In this document: piece by piece, positions 10,901 to 18,070 of the stretch
Layout of the letters: each line of letters starts with the position of its first letter
Position numbering within the stretch: position 1 is the first letter of the stretch
Source of the DNA: Glaciecola sp. UBA1851
GTDB taxonomy: Bacteria > Pseudomonadota > Gammaproteobacteria > Enterobacterales > Alteromonadaceae
Length of the DNA stretch: 26,471 nucleotides
Direction of reading: 5' to 3'
Assembly: GCA_002338515.1 (NCBI GenBank)
Contig: DDIL01000021.1
Location: 1 to 26,471 of the forward strand
Program-made: the position numbers and the translations under genes
Notes under the pieces: generated by a model
What the model was told of the DNA's origin: nothing
Seen by the model: only the letters and a program-made list of their open reading frames with translations
Databases searched by the model: none

Positions 10901-11410
10901 AGCGTGACTTGGCTCATCAAAAACAGATTTATTTTCCTGCCATTTTTCAAACCAATGTGGTCGAAATTGCATATATTGTTCAAACACATCAGCAGTGTGA
11001 TGTGCCAACATAAAACGAGCCTTATCTGAATCATTAGCCTGTTGCCAGTATTCATTGGCAAAGGTAGCGTCTTCATTGTCAATAAACACTTGGCTACGCA
11101 GCATTTGCTCTATTCGCCAAACCATTACTTCTCGTTTGTAGGGTGACTCTTTAGGTACCTTATCTTCGCCAAGTATTTGTCTACATAGATTATAAATGCC
11201 GCGCGTTACTAGTGGGAAATCAATATTCATAGAAACATGGCATTGCTTCGCAATCCCCATATTGACGTAATGCTTCATGCCTTGACTTTCAACCATCACA
11301 ATAGAAGGCTCAAATAAGTCTAACGTACCTTTTTGGTAATCATCATTTATATAGGCAATCAGTACTTGAAGAAGAAACTCCTGCCGATTAGAAGGTACTA
11401 AGTTAAACAT
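7934..11410 (-). CDS. recC: Exodeoxyribonuclease V subunit gamma (RecC)
   Basis: RecC is the scaffold and Chi-scanning subunit of RecBCD, a helicase-like protein that has lost its ATPase motifs; no Walker A is seen here, as expected. Family features include the N-terminal VESQGMKHYVNMGIA...NIDFPL (E. coli RecC has a similar VQSPGM...NIDFPL) and VCILGLNDGVFPR in the middle. Length is 1158 residues against 1122 in E. coli. Its stop overlaps the preferred recB start as ATGA. In E. coli ptrA lies between recC and recB; here the three rec genes are contiguous. The ATG at 11410 has only a weak upstream ribosome site. About 480 bp of palindromic repeats separate it from the next upstream gene on the same strand, so its promoter must lie in or beyond those repeats. 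Confidence 0.94.
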   Translation of the reverse strand: MFNLVPSNRQEFLLQVLIAYINDDYQKGTLDLFEPSIVMVESQGMKHYVNMGIAKQCHVSMNIDFPLVTRGIYNLCRQILGEDKVPKESPYKREVMVWRIEQMLRSQVFIDNEDATFANEYWQQANDSDKARFMLAHHTADVFEQYMQFRPHWFEKWQENKSVFDEPSHASSLILEPWQRLLWQNLVNEDTWYPAKIIEEATKKFQVDKFDLPKVIYIFVVNAFTPEQLKFLVEISKQVDIYLFHLNPCVEYWGDLISEKAQVKLQLKQKLSQGLEGFADEESANSLLANLGKQGRTLFNQLREIDYLDYTDGGLFEMPVANSESITPSLLRAIQQDLINANQGEAELIELDNSVSVHNCHSHLREIQVLHDYLLHIINNDETQSIQPHDIIVLCPAVEEYAPYVKGVFRGPYDEDTSDDPKLVCSIADRAPLDADPTVAMFMDMLALPDSRFSSTSIIDYLQIDSVQNKFELSKSEVEICEKWISDANIYWGKDAAHKAATLKLDEANDTYTWQWGLSRLLKSALYSQQQHEELDFGLLDSVEGLSLQTLGKLVLFIDTLQTIYTELAKPRHMFDWLAYMRTDIIESLFESKQTAYSINALLNAIEQISANLMKAEYDQIVSLSVAREALSNILSKPDPLNQFNTGQVTFCSMVPMRSVPFKVVCILGLNDGVFPRVTQPLSIDLIPLDNPLVTDRSRRNEDRYMFLEAVVSARDYLYLSYQGRSIKNNSPREPSLVLREFCDYVKKVFKQDIINLHPLQPFSSKAFKQENIEHRLYAQRPSYCSPYLKIAQNEISPLDEQNGEPFDIDFVLPHNLSVRTLTQFFDDPLAAFSKHHLQVSFDSFSDVQSDVEPFAVSGLTKYQINTSMLGALAQSQQQVFYSTLSELEKAGDLPEIASRNQIFTRIYEQLAESIDVSAYSHTHSHQEFVTTIKTESTNVQIFSDMAVLDDCGENTCQFLPQIVKEKALFEFCINHAVKCLSLNKTVRSEVAYFDIKTYSKELLKYFKGTNDEPPEVNLETLIFDETNFSLEKAEQFLQEVVTIYCKGMRKPALLHISLGATLNKSLAKMEDVAHTQGDFLPLADSHITSKNQNKGALFNDQGIDIELKNGLVDAINNSYMWNEYANYFYLDGIDGQQIDLIDLYRVFSKHLPKEWGI

Positions 11411-11501
11411 AAATTAACCAGCAAATCCTGTTCATAAAACTCCGAGTATTCAATTAAAAACGTCGTTACCGCGAATAAAATGTCATTGCCGCGAACCACA
11501 T

Positions 11502-11591
11502 GTCATTACCGCGAAAGCGGTAACCCCCAAAACACACCTAGCTCTCAACAGTGAGGATGTATTGGGAGATACTCGCCTGCGCGAGTATGAC
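11502..11591. repeat. REPIN-like unit A (90 bp)
   Basis: The left hairpin is TTACCGCGAAAGCGGTAA and the right hairpin ATACTCGCCTGCGCGAGTAT. They are joined by a spacer containing CTCAACAGTGAGGATGTATT. The outer ends are inverted, GTCAT and ATGAC. It aligns end to end with unit B at 11711-11801. Confidence 0.8.
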
Positions 11592-11656
11592 TAGTGTGCT
11601 AAGCCGCAACAACACAACCACTATCACAAAAAAAATGTCGTTACCGCGAATAAAAT

Positions 11657-11694
11657 GTCATTACCGCGAAAGCGGTAAACCCCAAAACTCAACC
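11657..11694. repeat. Isolated left half of a REPIN unit
   Basis: GTCATTACCGCGAAAGCGGT followed by AAACCCCAAAACTCAACC matches the left half of unit A. It is not followed by a right hairpin; a short unrelated stretch leads directly into unit B. Confidence 0.7.
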
Positions 11695-11710
11695 ATTGTT
11701 CAAAATAAGC

Positions 11711-11801
11711 GTCATTACCGCGAAAGCGGTAATCTCCAACATTCACCTCGCTTTTCAACAGGGAGAGTGTATTAGAAGATCTTCGCCTGCGCGAAGATGA
11801 C
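11711..11801. repeat. REPIN-like unit B (91 bp)
   Basis: The left hairpin is identical to that of unit A. The spacer is similar (TTCAACAGGGAGAGTGTATT). The right hairpin, ATCTTCGCCTGCGCGAAGAT, has a different stem from unit A but pairs perfectly. The ends are GTCAT and ATGAC. Confidence 0.8.
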
Positions 11802-11836
11802 GCAAAGCTAAGATGACAAATTGCGAGTATTACGAA

Positions 11837-11882
11837 TGGCGAGGAGGAAGTATTGCGAGATCTCCGCCTGCGCGAAGATGAC
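11837..11882. repeat. Isolated right half of a REPIN unit, next to the lipoprotein stop codon
   Basis: A spacer remnant (GAGGAGGAAGTATT) leads into the hairpin ATCTCCGCCTGCGCGAAGAT, then GAC. The stem is that of unit B with one C-A mismatch. It ends 9 bp from the stop of the minus-strand lipoprotein gene, so it would form in that gene's 3' mRNA tail. Confidence 0.65.
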
Positions 11883-11891
11883 GTTTAAAAG

Positions 11892-12317
11892 CTACATCAC
11901 ACATTCTTTAGCTTCACTCGCTTTTTCAATTGCCCGCTCAATCATAGTGGTAGCTTGTTCGTTATTAATCTTTTCAAGTACAGTATTAATTACCTTTTCT
12001 GCTGTGCTTTCTGAAGACGCATCAATCAAACAACTATAAGCATTGGCAACTTTATCTTGTGCTTCTAATAATTTGTCAGGATTATTTACATTTTCTTCCA
12101 TAACTTGCTGAATTATTTGTGCTAACTCACCTGCCTTTTGAGATGCTTCTCCGAATTGTTCTAAATTTAACTCGTCAAAATTCAACGCATCCAAGGTTTG
12201 TTGGACACCATCTAACGCTTCGTTCGCAGCTTGCTGGGCCTCATCTATTTTTTTGGTTGCTTCTTCACAAGCGGTCAAGCTCAATATTAACGCCGTTGCG
12301 AGTATTATTTTTTTCAT
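11892..12317 (-). CDS. Small predicted lipoprotein of unknown function
   Basis: The product is a 141-residue protein starting MKKIILATALILSLTAC. The lipobox LTAC (Cys17) marks it as a lipoprotein; the residue after Cys is Glu. The mature part is acidic, rich in Ala, Glu and Gln, and reads as amphipathic helix or coiled coil throughout. It has two further cysteines (in YSCLIDA and at ECVM near the C-terminus) that could pair in the periplasm. The open frame extends 18 codons upstream, but the ATG at 12317 is preferred because it begins the signal peptide and has an AGAAG site 6 nt before it. I do not recognise the family. It is on the same strand as recC but separated from it by the repeat array, and nothing suggests a shared role. 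Confidence 0.75.
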   Translation of the reverse strand: MKKIILATALILSLTACEEATKKIDEAQQAANEALDGVQQTLDALNFDELNLEQFGEASQKAGELAQIIQQVMEENVNNPDKLLEAQDKVANAYSCLIDASSESTAEKVINTVLEKINNEQATTMIERAIEKASEAKECVM

Positions 12318-12498
12318 TATTGTCTTCTTTTTGTTGTCAATCACCAGTCTAATACTAAGCCAAACAATCAAATATTGCAGGTAAAATTTATGCTTTATAA
12401 GAAAAGAGAAGGTTTGTTAGCCAATGACTTCATATTTGTTTTATGGTCTATATTTCCAACTAAAACTCGCCAAATAGTTTATTCATAAGCAACTATCC

Positions 12499-12506
12499 TG
12501 TATAGT
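12499..12506 (+). promoter_or_regulatory. Possible promoter -10 for ybiT
   Basis: TGTATAGT contains a -10-like TATAGT (12501-12506), about 65 bp before the TTG start. It is followed by a GC-rich CCGCGCG discriminator, a feature of promoters under stringent control. The -35 region is poor (TTTATT at 12478). Confidence 0.3.
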
Positions 12507-12571
12507 CCGCGCGAATTGATATAAAGGCTTCAAACTGTTCGCCTGTCACACATGCTATTTAGGAAATTCCA

Positions 12572-14152
12572 TTGATTACTGCTTCTAACGTCACCATGCA
12601 ATTTGGTGCAAAACCCCTCTTTGAAAATATCTCTGCTAAGTTTGGTAACGGCAACAAATATGGCTTAATTGGTGCCAACGGATGTGGTAAATCAACCTTA
12701 ATGAAAATATTAAGCGGTGAGCTTATGCCAAGTGCTGGTAATGTATCGGTCACACCCGGTGAGCGTATTGGTACATTAAATCAAAACCAGTTTGGATTTG
12801 AAAACCTTTCCGTAGTAGATGCCGTGATTGTTGGCGATGCTAGGCTTTGGGAAATCAAAAAAGAACGCGATAGAATATATGGCTTGGCTGAGATGTCAGA
12901 AGAAGATGGCATGAAAGTAGCCGATTTAGAAGCTGAATTTGCTGAGCTTGACGGTTACACAGCAGAAACACGCGCTATAGAACTACTAATTGAAGCGGGT
13001 ATTGATGAAGCTTATCACTTTGGACTAATGAGCGAAGTAGCGCCAGGCTTAAAGCTTCGAGTATTGATTGCGCAGGCGCTATTTTCTGAGCCTGACTTAT
13101 TGTTACTTGATGAACCTACCAACAACCTTGATATTTATACCATTAAATGGTTAGAAGATGTTCTGAATCAACGCCGTTCCACCATGATTATTATTTCGCA
13201 TGATAGACATTTTCTTAATTCTGTTTGTACTCATATGGCAGATATCGATTATGGTGAACTAAGAATTTACCCAGGAAATTATGATGCATACATGGCGGCA
13301 GCATCGTTAGTTCAAGAGCAATTACTGACGGAAAATGCTAAGAAAACCGCTGAAATTGCCGAACTACAGAGCTTTGTAGATAGATTTTCAGCGAATGCAT
13401 CAAAAGCAAAACAAGCTACATCTCGTGCAAAACGGATGGAAAAAATAGAGCTTGATGAAGTGGTTGCGTCTAGTCGTCAGTCACCTTATATCACCTATAA
13501 ACAACATAAAAAACTACATCGATTAGCACTAGAAATGCATGATTTATCCCATGGATTTGAAGACAATCAATTATTTACCGGTGGCGATATTTTATTGGAA
13601 GCAGGTAGCAAACTGGCTGTCATTGGTGAAAATGGTGTAGGTAAAACAACCTTTTTGCGCTGTTTAGTCAACGAATTACAAGCCAATAGCGGTACCATGA
13701 AATGGTCAGAAAATGCAGTAATTGGCTATTGCCCGCAAGATGTCAGCAATGATTTTGCTGTGAGTATGGGAATATTTGATTGGATGAGCCAATGGCGCAC
13801 ACCTAAGCATGATGATTTAGCCGTAAGAGCGATTTTAGGTCGGTTATTATTCAGCGCCAATGACATTAAAAAAGATGTAAAAGTATGTTCAGGTGGTGAG
13901 AAGAACCGTTTAATGTTTGGCAAATTAATGATGCAAGATATAAATGTATTAATAATGGACGAACCCACTAACCATATGGATATGGAAGCCATAGAAGCAT
14001 TGAATAAAGCACTTAAAGACTTTGATGGCACCCTCATATTTGTAAGCCACGACAGAGAGTTTGTATCAACGTTGGCAAACAATATTATTGAAATTAAAGA
14101 TGAAAAACTGCATTTCTTCAATGGCACATTCGCGGAATACACCTCTAGCTAA
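12572..14152 (+). CDS. ybiT: ABC-F family ATPase, YbiT type
   Basis: ABC-F proteins are soluble twin ATPases that bind the ribosome E site and help stalled or difficult translation; they are not transporters. This 526-residue protein closely follows remembered E. coli YbiT: the N-terminus MITASNVTMQFGAKPLFENI, Walker A GANGCGKS (34-41), first Walker B LLLLDEPTNNLD, the linker with AELQSFVDRFSANASKAKQATSRAKR, second Walker A GENGVGKT (about 353-360), signature CSGGEKNR and Walker B LIMDEPTNHMD. The first signature motif is degenerate (SEVAPGLKLR), as in YbiT. The start is TTG at 12572, with AGGA at 12561-12564 and a 7-nt gap; no closer ATG fits, and E. coli YbiT begins at the equivalent residue. 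It is monocistronic in appearance. Confidence 0.92.
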   Translation: MITASNVTMQFGAKPLFENISAKFGNGNKYGLIGANGCGKSTLMKILSGELMPSAGNVSVTPGERIGTLNQNQFGFENLSVVDAVIVGDARLWEIKKERDRIYGLAEMSEEDGMKVADLEAEFAELDGYTAETRAIELLIEAGIDEAYHFGLMSEVAPGLKLRVLIAQALFSEPDLLLLDEPTNNLDIYTIKWLEDVLNQRRSTMIIISHDRHFLNSVCTHMADIDYGELRIYPGNYDAYMAAASLVQEQLLTENAKKTAEIAELQSFVDRFSANASKAKQATSRAKRMEKIELDEVVASSRQSPYITYKQHKKLHRLALEMHDLSHGFEDNQLFTGGDILLEAGSKLAVIGENGVGKTTFLRCLVNELQANSGTMKWSENAVIGYCPQDVSNDFAVSMGIFDWMSQWRTPKHDDLAVRAILGRLLFSANDIKKDVKVCSGGEKNRLMFGKLMMQDINVLIMDEPTNHMDMEAIEALNKALKDFDGTLIFVSHDREFVSTLANNIIEIKDEKLHFFNGTFAEYTSS

Positions 14153-14166
14153 TAACAAGCTAACTA

Positions 14167-14201
14167 CACTCAAGCGGCGCTTACACGTCGCTTAAATGAG
14201 T
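14167..14201 (+). terminator. Possible imperfect hairpin after ybiT
   Basis: ACTC-AAGCG pairs with CGCTT and, after a bulge, GAGT. There is no T-run, so it is a weak terminator candidate and may simply be an RNA 3'-end structure. Confidence 0.25.
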
Positions 14202-14237
14202 AACGGCCGATTAGCTATCTGTAAACAGCATAAGTTT

Positions 14238-14246
14238 TGCTATACT
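14238..14246 (+). promoter_or_regulatory. Extended -10 promoter candidate for the symporter
   Basis: TGCTATACT matches the extended -10 pattern TGnTATAAT at 5 of 6 hexamer positions, 34 bp before the ATG. No good -35 is seen, which extended -10 promoters can tolerate. Confidence 0.4.
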
Positions 14247-14279
14247 TATGATACCCGCATATCCATTTTAAAATAACAT

Positions 14280-15842
14280 ATGACCTTAATTGACTATGCA
14301 ATAGTGCTTGCATACCTGATTGCTATGCTGGGCATTGGGTTTTACTATCGCAATCAAAAAAGCCAATCTGATTACTTTTTAGGGGGAAGAACTCTTCCTT
14401 GGCAAGCATTGTCATTGTCAGTCATGGCCACTCAACTTTCAGCCGTAAGCTTCATATCTGCCCCCGCATTTGTTGGTTTAAGAGAAGGTGGGGGCTTAAT
14501 TTGGCTCTCTTATGAATTAGCCATTCCATTAGCCATGTTATTTTTACTTTGGTTTATTCTACCTAGCCTGCATGCTAGTGGAGTGGTAAGCGTTTATGAC
14601 TTCCTAGAAAAAAGATTTAACCGTTTTACTCGCGTGCTAATTAGCCTTGTTTTTCAAATAAGCCGTTCATTTGCGACGGCAATAATGATCTATGCCATCA
14701 CAATAGTGTTGCAAAGCACTATGGGCCTCCCTTTTTGGCTCAGTATTATAAGCATTGGATTAATCACGCTTATTTACAGTGCGTTTGGCGGAATGAAAGC
14801 GGTAGTAATTGGTGATGCAGTACAAATGTTATTAATTATTTTTGGGGCAGCAGCGTGTTTATGGGTGGCGCTAAGTCACTTAGGCGGTTTTCAAATGATA
14901 ATTAATAACATAGATTCTTCTCGCTTAAGCACGTTTAACTACTCGGGCTATGGTTTAACAGGCAATGATTTTGGGTTACTACCCATGTTGTTTGGTGGCT
15001 TAGTTTTATACGCTTCATATTACGGATGTGACCAATCGGAGGCACAGCGAAGTCTTTCAAGTCGTTCAATTGGTGATTTAAGGAAAATACTCGTTACTGT
15101 AGGTTTAGCACGCTTTCCTATTACTCTTCTTTACTGTTTTAGCGGCCTAGCAATAGGCGCGCTGGTAGTAACGACTCCAGATTTCGCCGCACAAATACCG
15201 GCAGATAAGACTGACTGGATGGTGCCCATATTTATTATCAATTATATGCCTATTGGTTTAACGGGCTTATTAGTTGTAGCAATGATGGCTGCTGCAATGT
15301 CATCGTTAAGCTCAGCAATTAATAGTTTAGCCGCTGTATCGCTGGAAGATTATGTGCGTATATCTAAAAAAACATTAAGCCCGACTCAATATGTAAACAA
15401 TGCGCGTTGGGTAGGAATTTTTTGGGGATTACTTACACTTGGGTTGTCAACCGTTGCAGGAGATATTGCACCCACTATTATAGAAGCTATAAATAAAATA
15501 GGCTCGGTGTTTTACGGACCAATTCTTGCCATATTCTTATTAGGTATTTACAACAAAAAAGTCGGGGCGCTTGCTGCAAGTACTGGATTAATTGTAGGCG
15601 TTGGCGTCAATATTTATCTATGGTTATCGGGTAGTTTATTATTTTGGTTTTGGTGGAATGTGATCGGATTTGTCACTACCCTAGTTTGTGCGATTACTTT
15701 AACTGTTATTTATTCAAATAATGAAATAAGAGAGCAGCCTAAATTTGTAACAGGCATAACCATAGGGTCTGTCATTATTCTTTCATCGTGGTTCGTGTTG
15801 ATATTCGCAATAATCGCGTATCTAACTCAGTTAATAAGTTAA
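14280..15842 (+). CDS. Sodium:solute symporter (SSS family)
   Basis: The 520-residue, very hydrophobic inner-membrane protein has about 13-14 predicted membrane segments. It begins with LIDYAIVLAYLIAMLGIGFYY. Typical SSS features are the DYFLGGRTLPW stretch after helix 1, the LSVMATQLSAVSFISAPA helix, the YSAFGGMKAVVIGDAVQ loop and AAAMSSLSSAINSLAAV, whose Ser-rich helix contributes to the Na+ site in the family. Such proteins use the sodium gradient to import sugars, amino acids, nucleosides or sialic acid; the substrate here is not clear. The ATG at 14280 lacks an obvious ribosome site. The gene faces the diguanylate cyclase gene and shares a palindrome with it at the 3' end. Confidence 0.88.
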   Translation: MTLIDYAIVLAYLIAMLGIGFYYRNQKSQSDYFLGGRTLPWQALSLSVMATQLSAVSFISAPAFVGLREGGGLIWLSYELAIPLAMLFLLWFILPSLHASGVVSVYDFLEKRFNRFTRVLISLVFQISRSFATAIMIYAITIVLQSTMGLPFWLSIISIGLITLIYSAFGGMKAVVIGDAVQMLLIIFGAAACLWVALSHLGGFQMIINNIDSSRLSTFNYSGYGLTGNDFGLLPMLFGGLVLYASYYGCDQSEAQRSLSSRSIGDLRKILVTVGLARFPITLLYCFSGLAIGALVVTTPDFAAQIPADKTDWMVPIFIINYMPIGLTGLLVVAMMAAAMSSLSSAINSLAAVSLEDYVRISKKTLSPTQYVNNARWVGIFWGLLTLGLSTVAGDIAPTIIEAINKIGSVFYGPILAIFLLGIYNKKVGALAASTGLIVGVGVNIYLWLSGSLLFWFWWNVIGFVTTLVCAITLTVIYSNNEIREQPKFVTGITIGSVIILSSWFVLIFAIIAYLTQLIS

Positions 15843-15874
15843 CCTTATAGTCTGTGAAAAGATACTATAAGGTT
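15841..15874. terminator. Palindrome shared by two convergent genes, possible bidirectional terminator
   Basis: AACCTTATAGT (15841-15851) and ACTATAAGGTT (15864-15874) are perfect 11-bp arms around a 12-nt loop. The left arm contains the last two bases of the symporter stop and the right arm contains the cyclase stop (TAG, 15867-15865). Neither side has a long T-run, so efficiency is uncertain. Confidence 0.55.
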
Positions 15875-16866
15875 GCCAATACGATACGATCTTTGCCAGT
15901 GCGTTTCGCGTTGTACATAGCTTGGTCACTTCTTTCAATGAATGATTCATACGTATCCGTTGCTTGCAACTCAGCAATACCCATTGAGACCGTGTAATTT
16001 GGCAGCTCTTCTTGTTTTTGGCTACTAATTGCATACATTAATTCACTAGCGATTTGTTCGGCTTCTTGCAAATGTAAATTTGAAATAATAATACCAAACT
16101 CTTCTCCACCTAACCTGTATAGGTTGTCTGACTTTCTTAATCGAGATCTAATGGATTGGCTTAAGTCCTTTAGTACTTGATCTCCCATTATATGACCATA
16201 ATTATCATTTAATACTTTGAAATCATCTATATCTAGAATAATTAAACATGTGGTATTGGCAATGTCATTCTTTCGTTGAATTTTATTGTTTAGTTCAATA
16301 TCAAAGGCACGTCTATTTCCACATGAAGTTAAAAAATCCATGTTTGCTAGGCTGTCTAGGTTACTATTTTCTGACTTTGCTTCATTTGAAAACACATAAA
16401 CAAACATGCTCGTACCGAACAACGCTAAGTAAGCTGTTGCCAGTTCCATACTTTGTAAATTGCCTTGAAGCACAGGAAAAGTAAGTAAACATATTAGTAA
16501 AACTAGACCAAATGCAATCTTATTACTCACCAAAAAGAACATAGTCACGGACGATGGATAGACCCAGTAAAATTGAGCAGAACCACCTACTATGACTGAC
16601 ATAGAAGAGCCGATAGTAACAAGAACGCATAAGTAAATTCTGGAAAATTCGATATGTTTACGGAGGAAGGTATTACGATAAATTAACGCGGCACTACTTA
16701 TCAAAAAAAGATCGACAAAAAAGATATCCCAATCTTGATTGGCCAGTCTATACATAGTTATAGGCGTAACAAAAATGAACAAAAGCCCACTTAAACCCAT
16801 GATTATTCTATCAATCATTGGGCGAGACTTGGTTTTTCTATATACGGTTACTAGTTTTTCAATCAT
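15865..16866 (-). CDS. Membrane-bound diguanylate cyclase (GGDEF domain)
   Basis: The 333-residue protein should make cyclic di-GMP from two GTP. Roughly the first 160 residues form about six hydrophobic segments of a membrane sensor region that I cannot assign to a named family. The GGDEF domain follows, with DFLTSCGNRRAF, the metal-binding LDIDDFKVLND, catalytic GGEEF (253-257) and SMGIA. The allosteric product-inhibition site RxxD is intact (Arg244, Asp247), five residues before GGEEF, so feedback inhibition is expected. No EAL or HD-GYP domain is present. The ATG at 16866 has a poor ribosome site. A -10-like TATACT lies about 40 bp upstream (16910-16905), without a clear -35. It stands alone between the symporter and mscS-type genes. 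Confidence 0.92.
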   Translation of the reverse strand: MIEKLVTVYRKTKSRPMIDRIIMGLSGLLFIFVTPITMYRLANQDWDIFFVDLFLISSAALIYRNTFLRKHIEFSRIYLCVLVTIGSSMSVIVGGSAQFYWVYPSSVTMFFLVSNKIAFGLVLLICLLTFPVLQGNLQSMELATAYLALFGTSMFVYVFSNEAKSENSNLDSLANMDFLTSCGNRRAFDIELNNKIQRKNDIANTTCLIILDIDDFKVLNDNYGHIMGDQVLKDLSQSIRSRLRKSDNLYRLGGEEFGIIISNLHLQEAEQIASELMYAISSQKQEELPNYTVSMGIAELQATDTYESFIERSDQAMYNAKRTGKDRIVLATL

Positions 16867-17029
16867 GAATGCATTGGCATCAAATTATAAATAAAAATTT
16901 CTTAAGTATAGTCATATCGGCAATTGGTTGAGAAATTGAAAAATTTATTACGGATGTCTTTGAATCAATAAGTATTGTTATACATTTATAAGCATATTAT
17001 TAGACTAAACATTTCAAATGTTTTTGATT

Positions 17030-18070
17030 TTATTTTTTATTCTCATTAAATGTGGCAAGTTGACTCTGCTTATCCTTTAATTTCATCGCCAAATATGTCT
17101 TTTGCTCTGAATCTGCTGCTTTAATTTGAGCTTCTAGAGTTTTAATCTGCTCTTTAATCTTTAGTTCCTTTACTTCTTTTTGCTCGGCCGCCTCTGCTTT
17201 ATCAAACACAATTGACTCCGGCTCTTGAGTTTGTTTTTCGTTTTCTTTTTTTAATTTTGCCAAGGGTTTCGCAATTACAATTGGTTTGTCGTCATAACGA
17301 CGCTGATTCATAAAGCTTGGCGACACAATTTCAATATCTGCTTCATGTAACACATCCAAAATACATGTATGTAGTTTAGAGCGCGCGCTAATCATACTTT
17401 TCACCTCTTCAAGCAAACCAGATACACGGTAACTTACTGAGAAGTCGCCTAATTCAATTACTTGTACGAATGAATCGGTTAAGCCAGCCTCTTCCGCCGC
17501 TTTATTTAATAATTCATCAATCTTCTTATGATGGATGTCATACCCAAGAGAAAGGTTTGCTGATATTACTGTGCCTGAACTTCTTACCACTTGAATCGGT
17601 TCAGACAGTAAATAACTATTAGTAAATGAAATTAGCTCACGTTGCTCTGTTTGCAATTCTGTATCAAAAATACCTTTTTCAGAGACTCGACCAAAAAATG
17701 TACCGACGCGGATAAAATCACCTGTGCGAAAAGGTTGAGTTATTCTTAAGACGAGCCCCGCCATGATATTTGACACCATAGTTGTGGATGAAAAAGCGAT
17801 CACACCCGACAATAATATACCAAATAAACCTAACACTTGATTTCGTGTGTCTTTTTCAATTGGTAAAGCAATGATTAATGCAATAAATAAGATGATGTAG
17901 ATAAGCGTTAAAATTATTTGCCGAGGAAATTTTTCAGATAAGTTTAAAGTTTTATTTCCCAATAGTAGTTTATGGCTAAGGATGACAACTAAAATAGTAA
18001 ATAAAAATGCGAGTAAAAACGGTATAAGAGAAATACCTATATCAAAGACGTACGAGAATATCGTTTCCAA
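17030..18070 (-). CDS. Small-conductance mechanosensitive channel family (MscS) protein
   Basis: The 346-residue inner-membrane protein has three N-terminal hydrophobic segments. The third is Gly/Ala/Ser-rich (LSGVIAFSSTTMVSNIMAGLVL) and runs into QPFRTGDFIRVG, the MscS pore helix and beta-domain hallmark. These channels open under membrane tension to release solutes in osmotic downshock. Roughly residues 270-346 form a Lys/Glu/Gln-rich, probably coiled-coil cytoplasmic extension beyond the usual MscS core. The start is TTG at 18070, supported by a strong AAGGTGG a few bases upstream; the next in-frame Met lies inside the pore helix and is too late. The gene is divergent from the aldehyde dehydrogenase. 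Confidence 0.87.
   Translation of the reverse strand: METIFSYVFDIGISLIPFLLAFLFTILVVILSHKLLLGNKTLNLSEKFPRQIILTLIYIILFIALIIALPIEKDTRNQVLGLFGILLSGVIAFSSTTMVSNIMAGLVLRITQPFRTGDFIRVGTFFGRVSEKGIFDTELQTEQRELISFTNSYLLSEPIQVVRSSGTVISANLSLGYDIHHKKIDELLNKAAEEAGLTDSFVQVIELGDFSVSYRVSGLLEEVKSMISARSKLHTCILDVLHEADIEIVSPSFMNQRRYDDKPIVIAKPLAKLKKENEKQTQEPESIVFDKAEAAEQKEVKELKIKEQIKTLEAQIKAADSEQKTYLAMKLKDKQSQLATFNENKK

Larger units (their letters stand above)
11461..11883. repeat. REP/REPIN-type palindromic repeat array (also the gene-free stretch 11411-11891)
   Basis: The 481 bp between recC and the lipoprotein gene hold no credible gene. They hold copies of a hairpin module of the form GTCAT-stem-CGCGaaaGCG-stem and its inverted partner ending in ATGAC. 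In order there are two short left tags (11462, 11482), a complete left-right unit (11502-11591), one tag (11637), a lone left half (11657), a second complete unit (11711-11801) and a lone right half (about 11837-11882). Similar GTCATTCCCGCG-type palindromes are widespread intergenic repeats in proteobacteria. Paired inverted REPs are called REPINs and are moved by RAYT transposases in other bacteria. No RAYT gene is in the window. Confidence 0.85.

Noticed and set aside
11461..11680. CRISPR-like periodicity in the 20-bp steps of the repeat tags.
   Set aside because: The repeats are too short and uneven, there are no unique spacers between them, and no cas genes are present; palindromic REP-type repeats explain the pattern.
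11551..12039. Two small plus-strand open frames (11551-11775 and 11821-12039).
   Set aside because: They run through the palindromic repeats or opposite the lipoprotein gene, encode repeat-derived and low-likelihood peptides, and lack good ribosome sites.
12318..12371. Upstream start at 12371 for the small lipoprotein.
   Set aside because: It would place a charged 18-residue extension before a perfect lipoprotein signal that has its own ATG and ribosome site.
17007..17023. AAACATTT-C-AAATGTTT palindrome just beyond the MscS-type stop as a terminator.
   Set aside because: The stem is all A/T but for two pairs, has a one-base loop, and no T-run follows on the minus strand.
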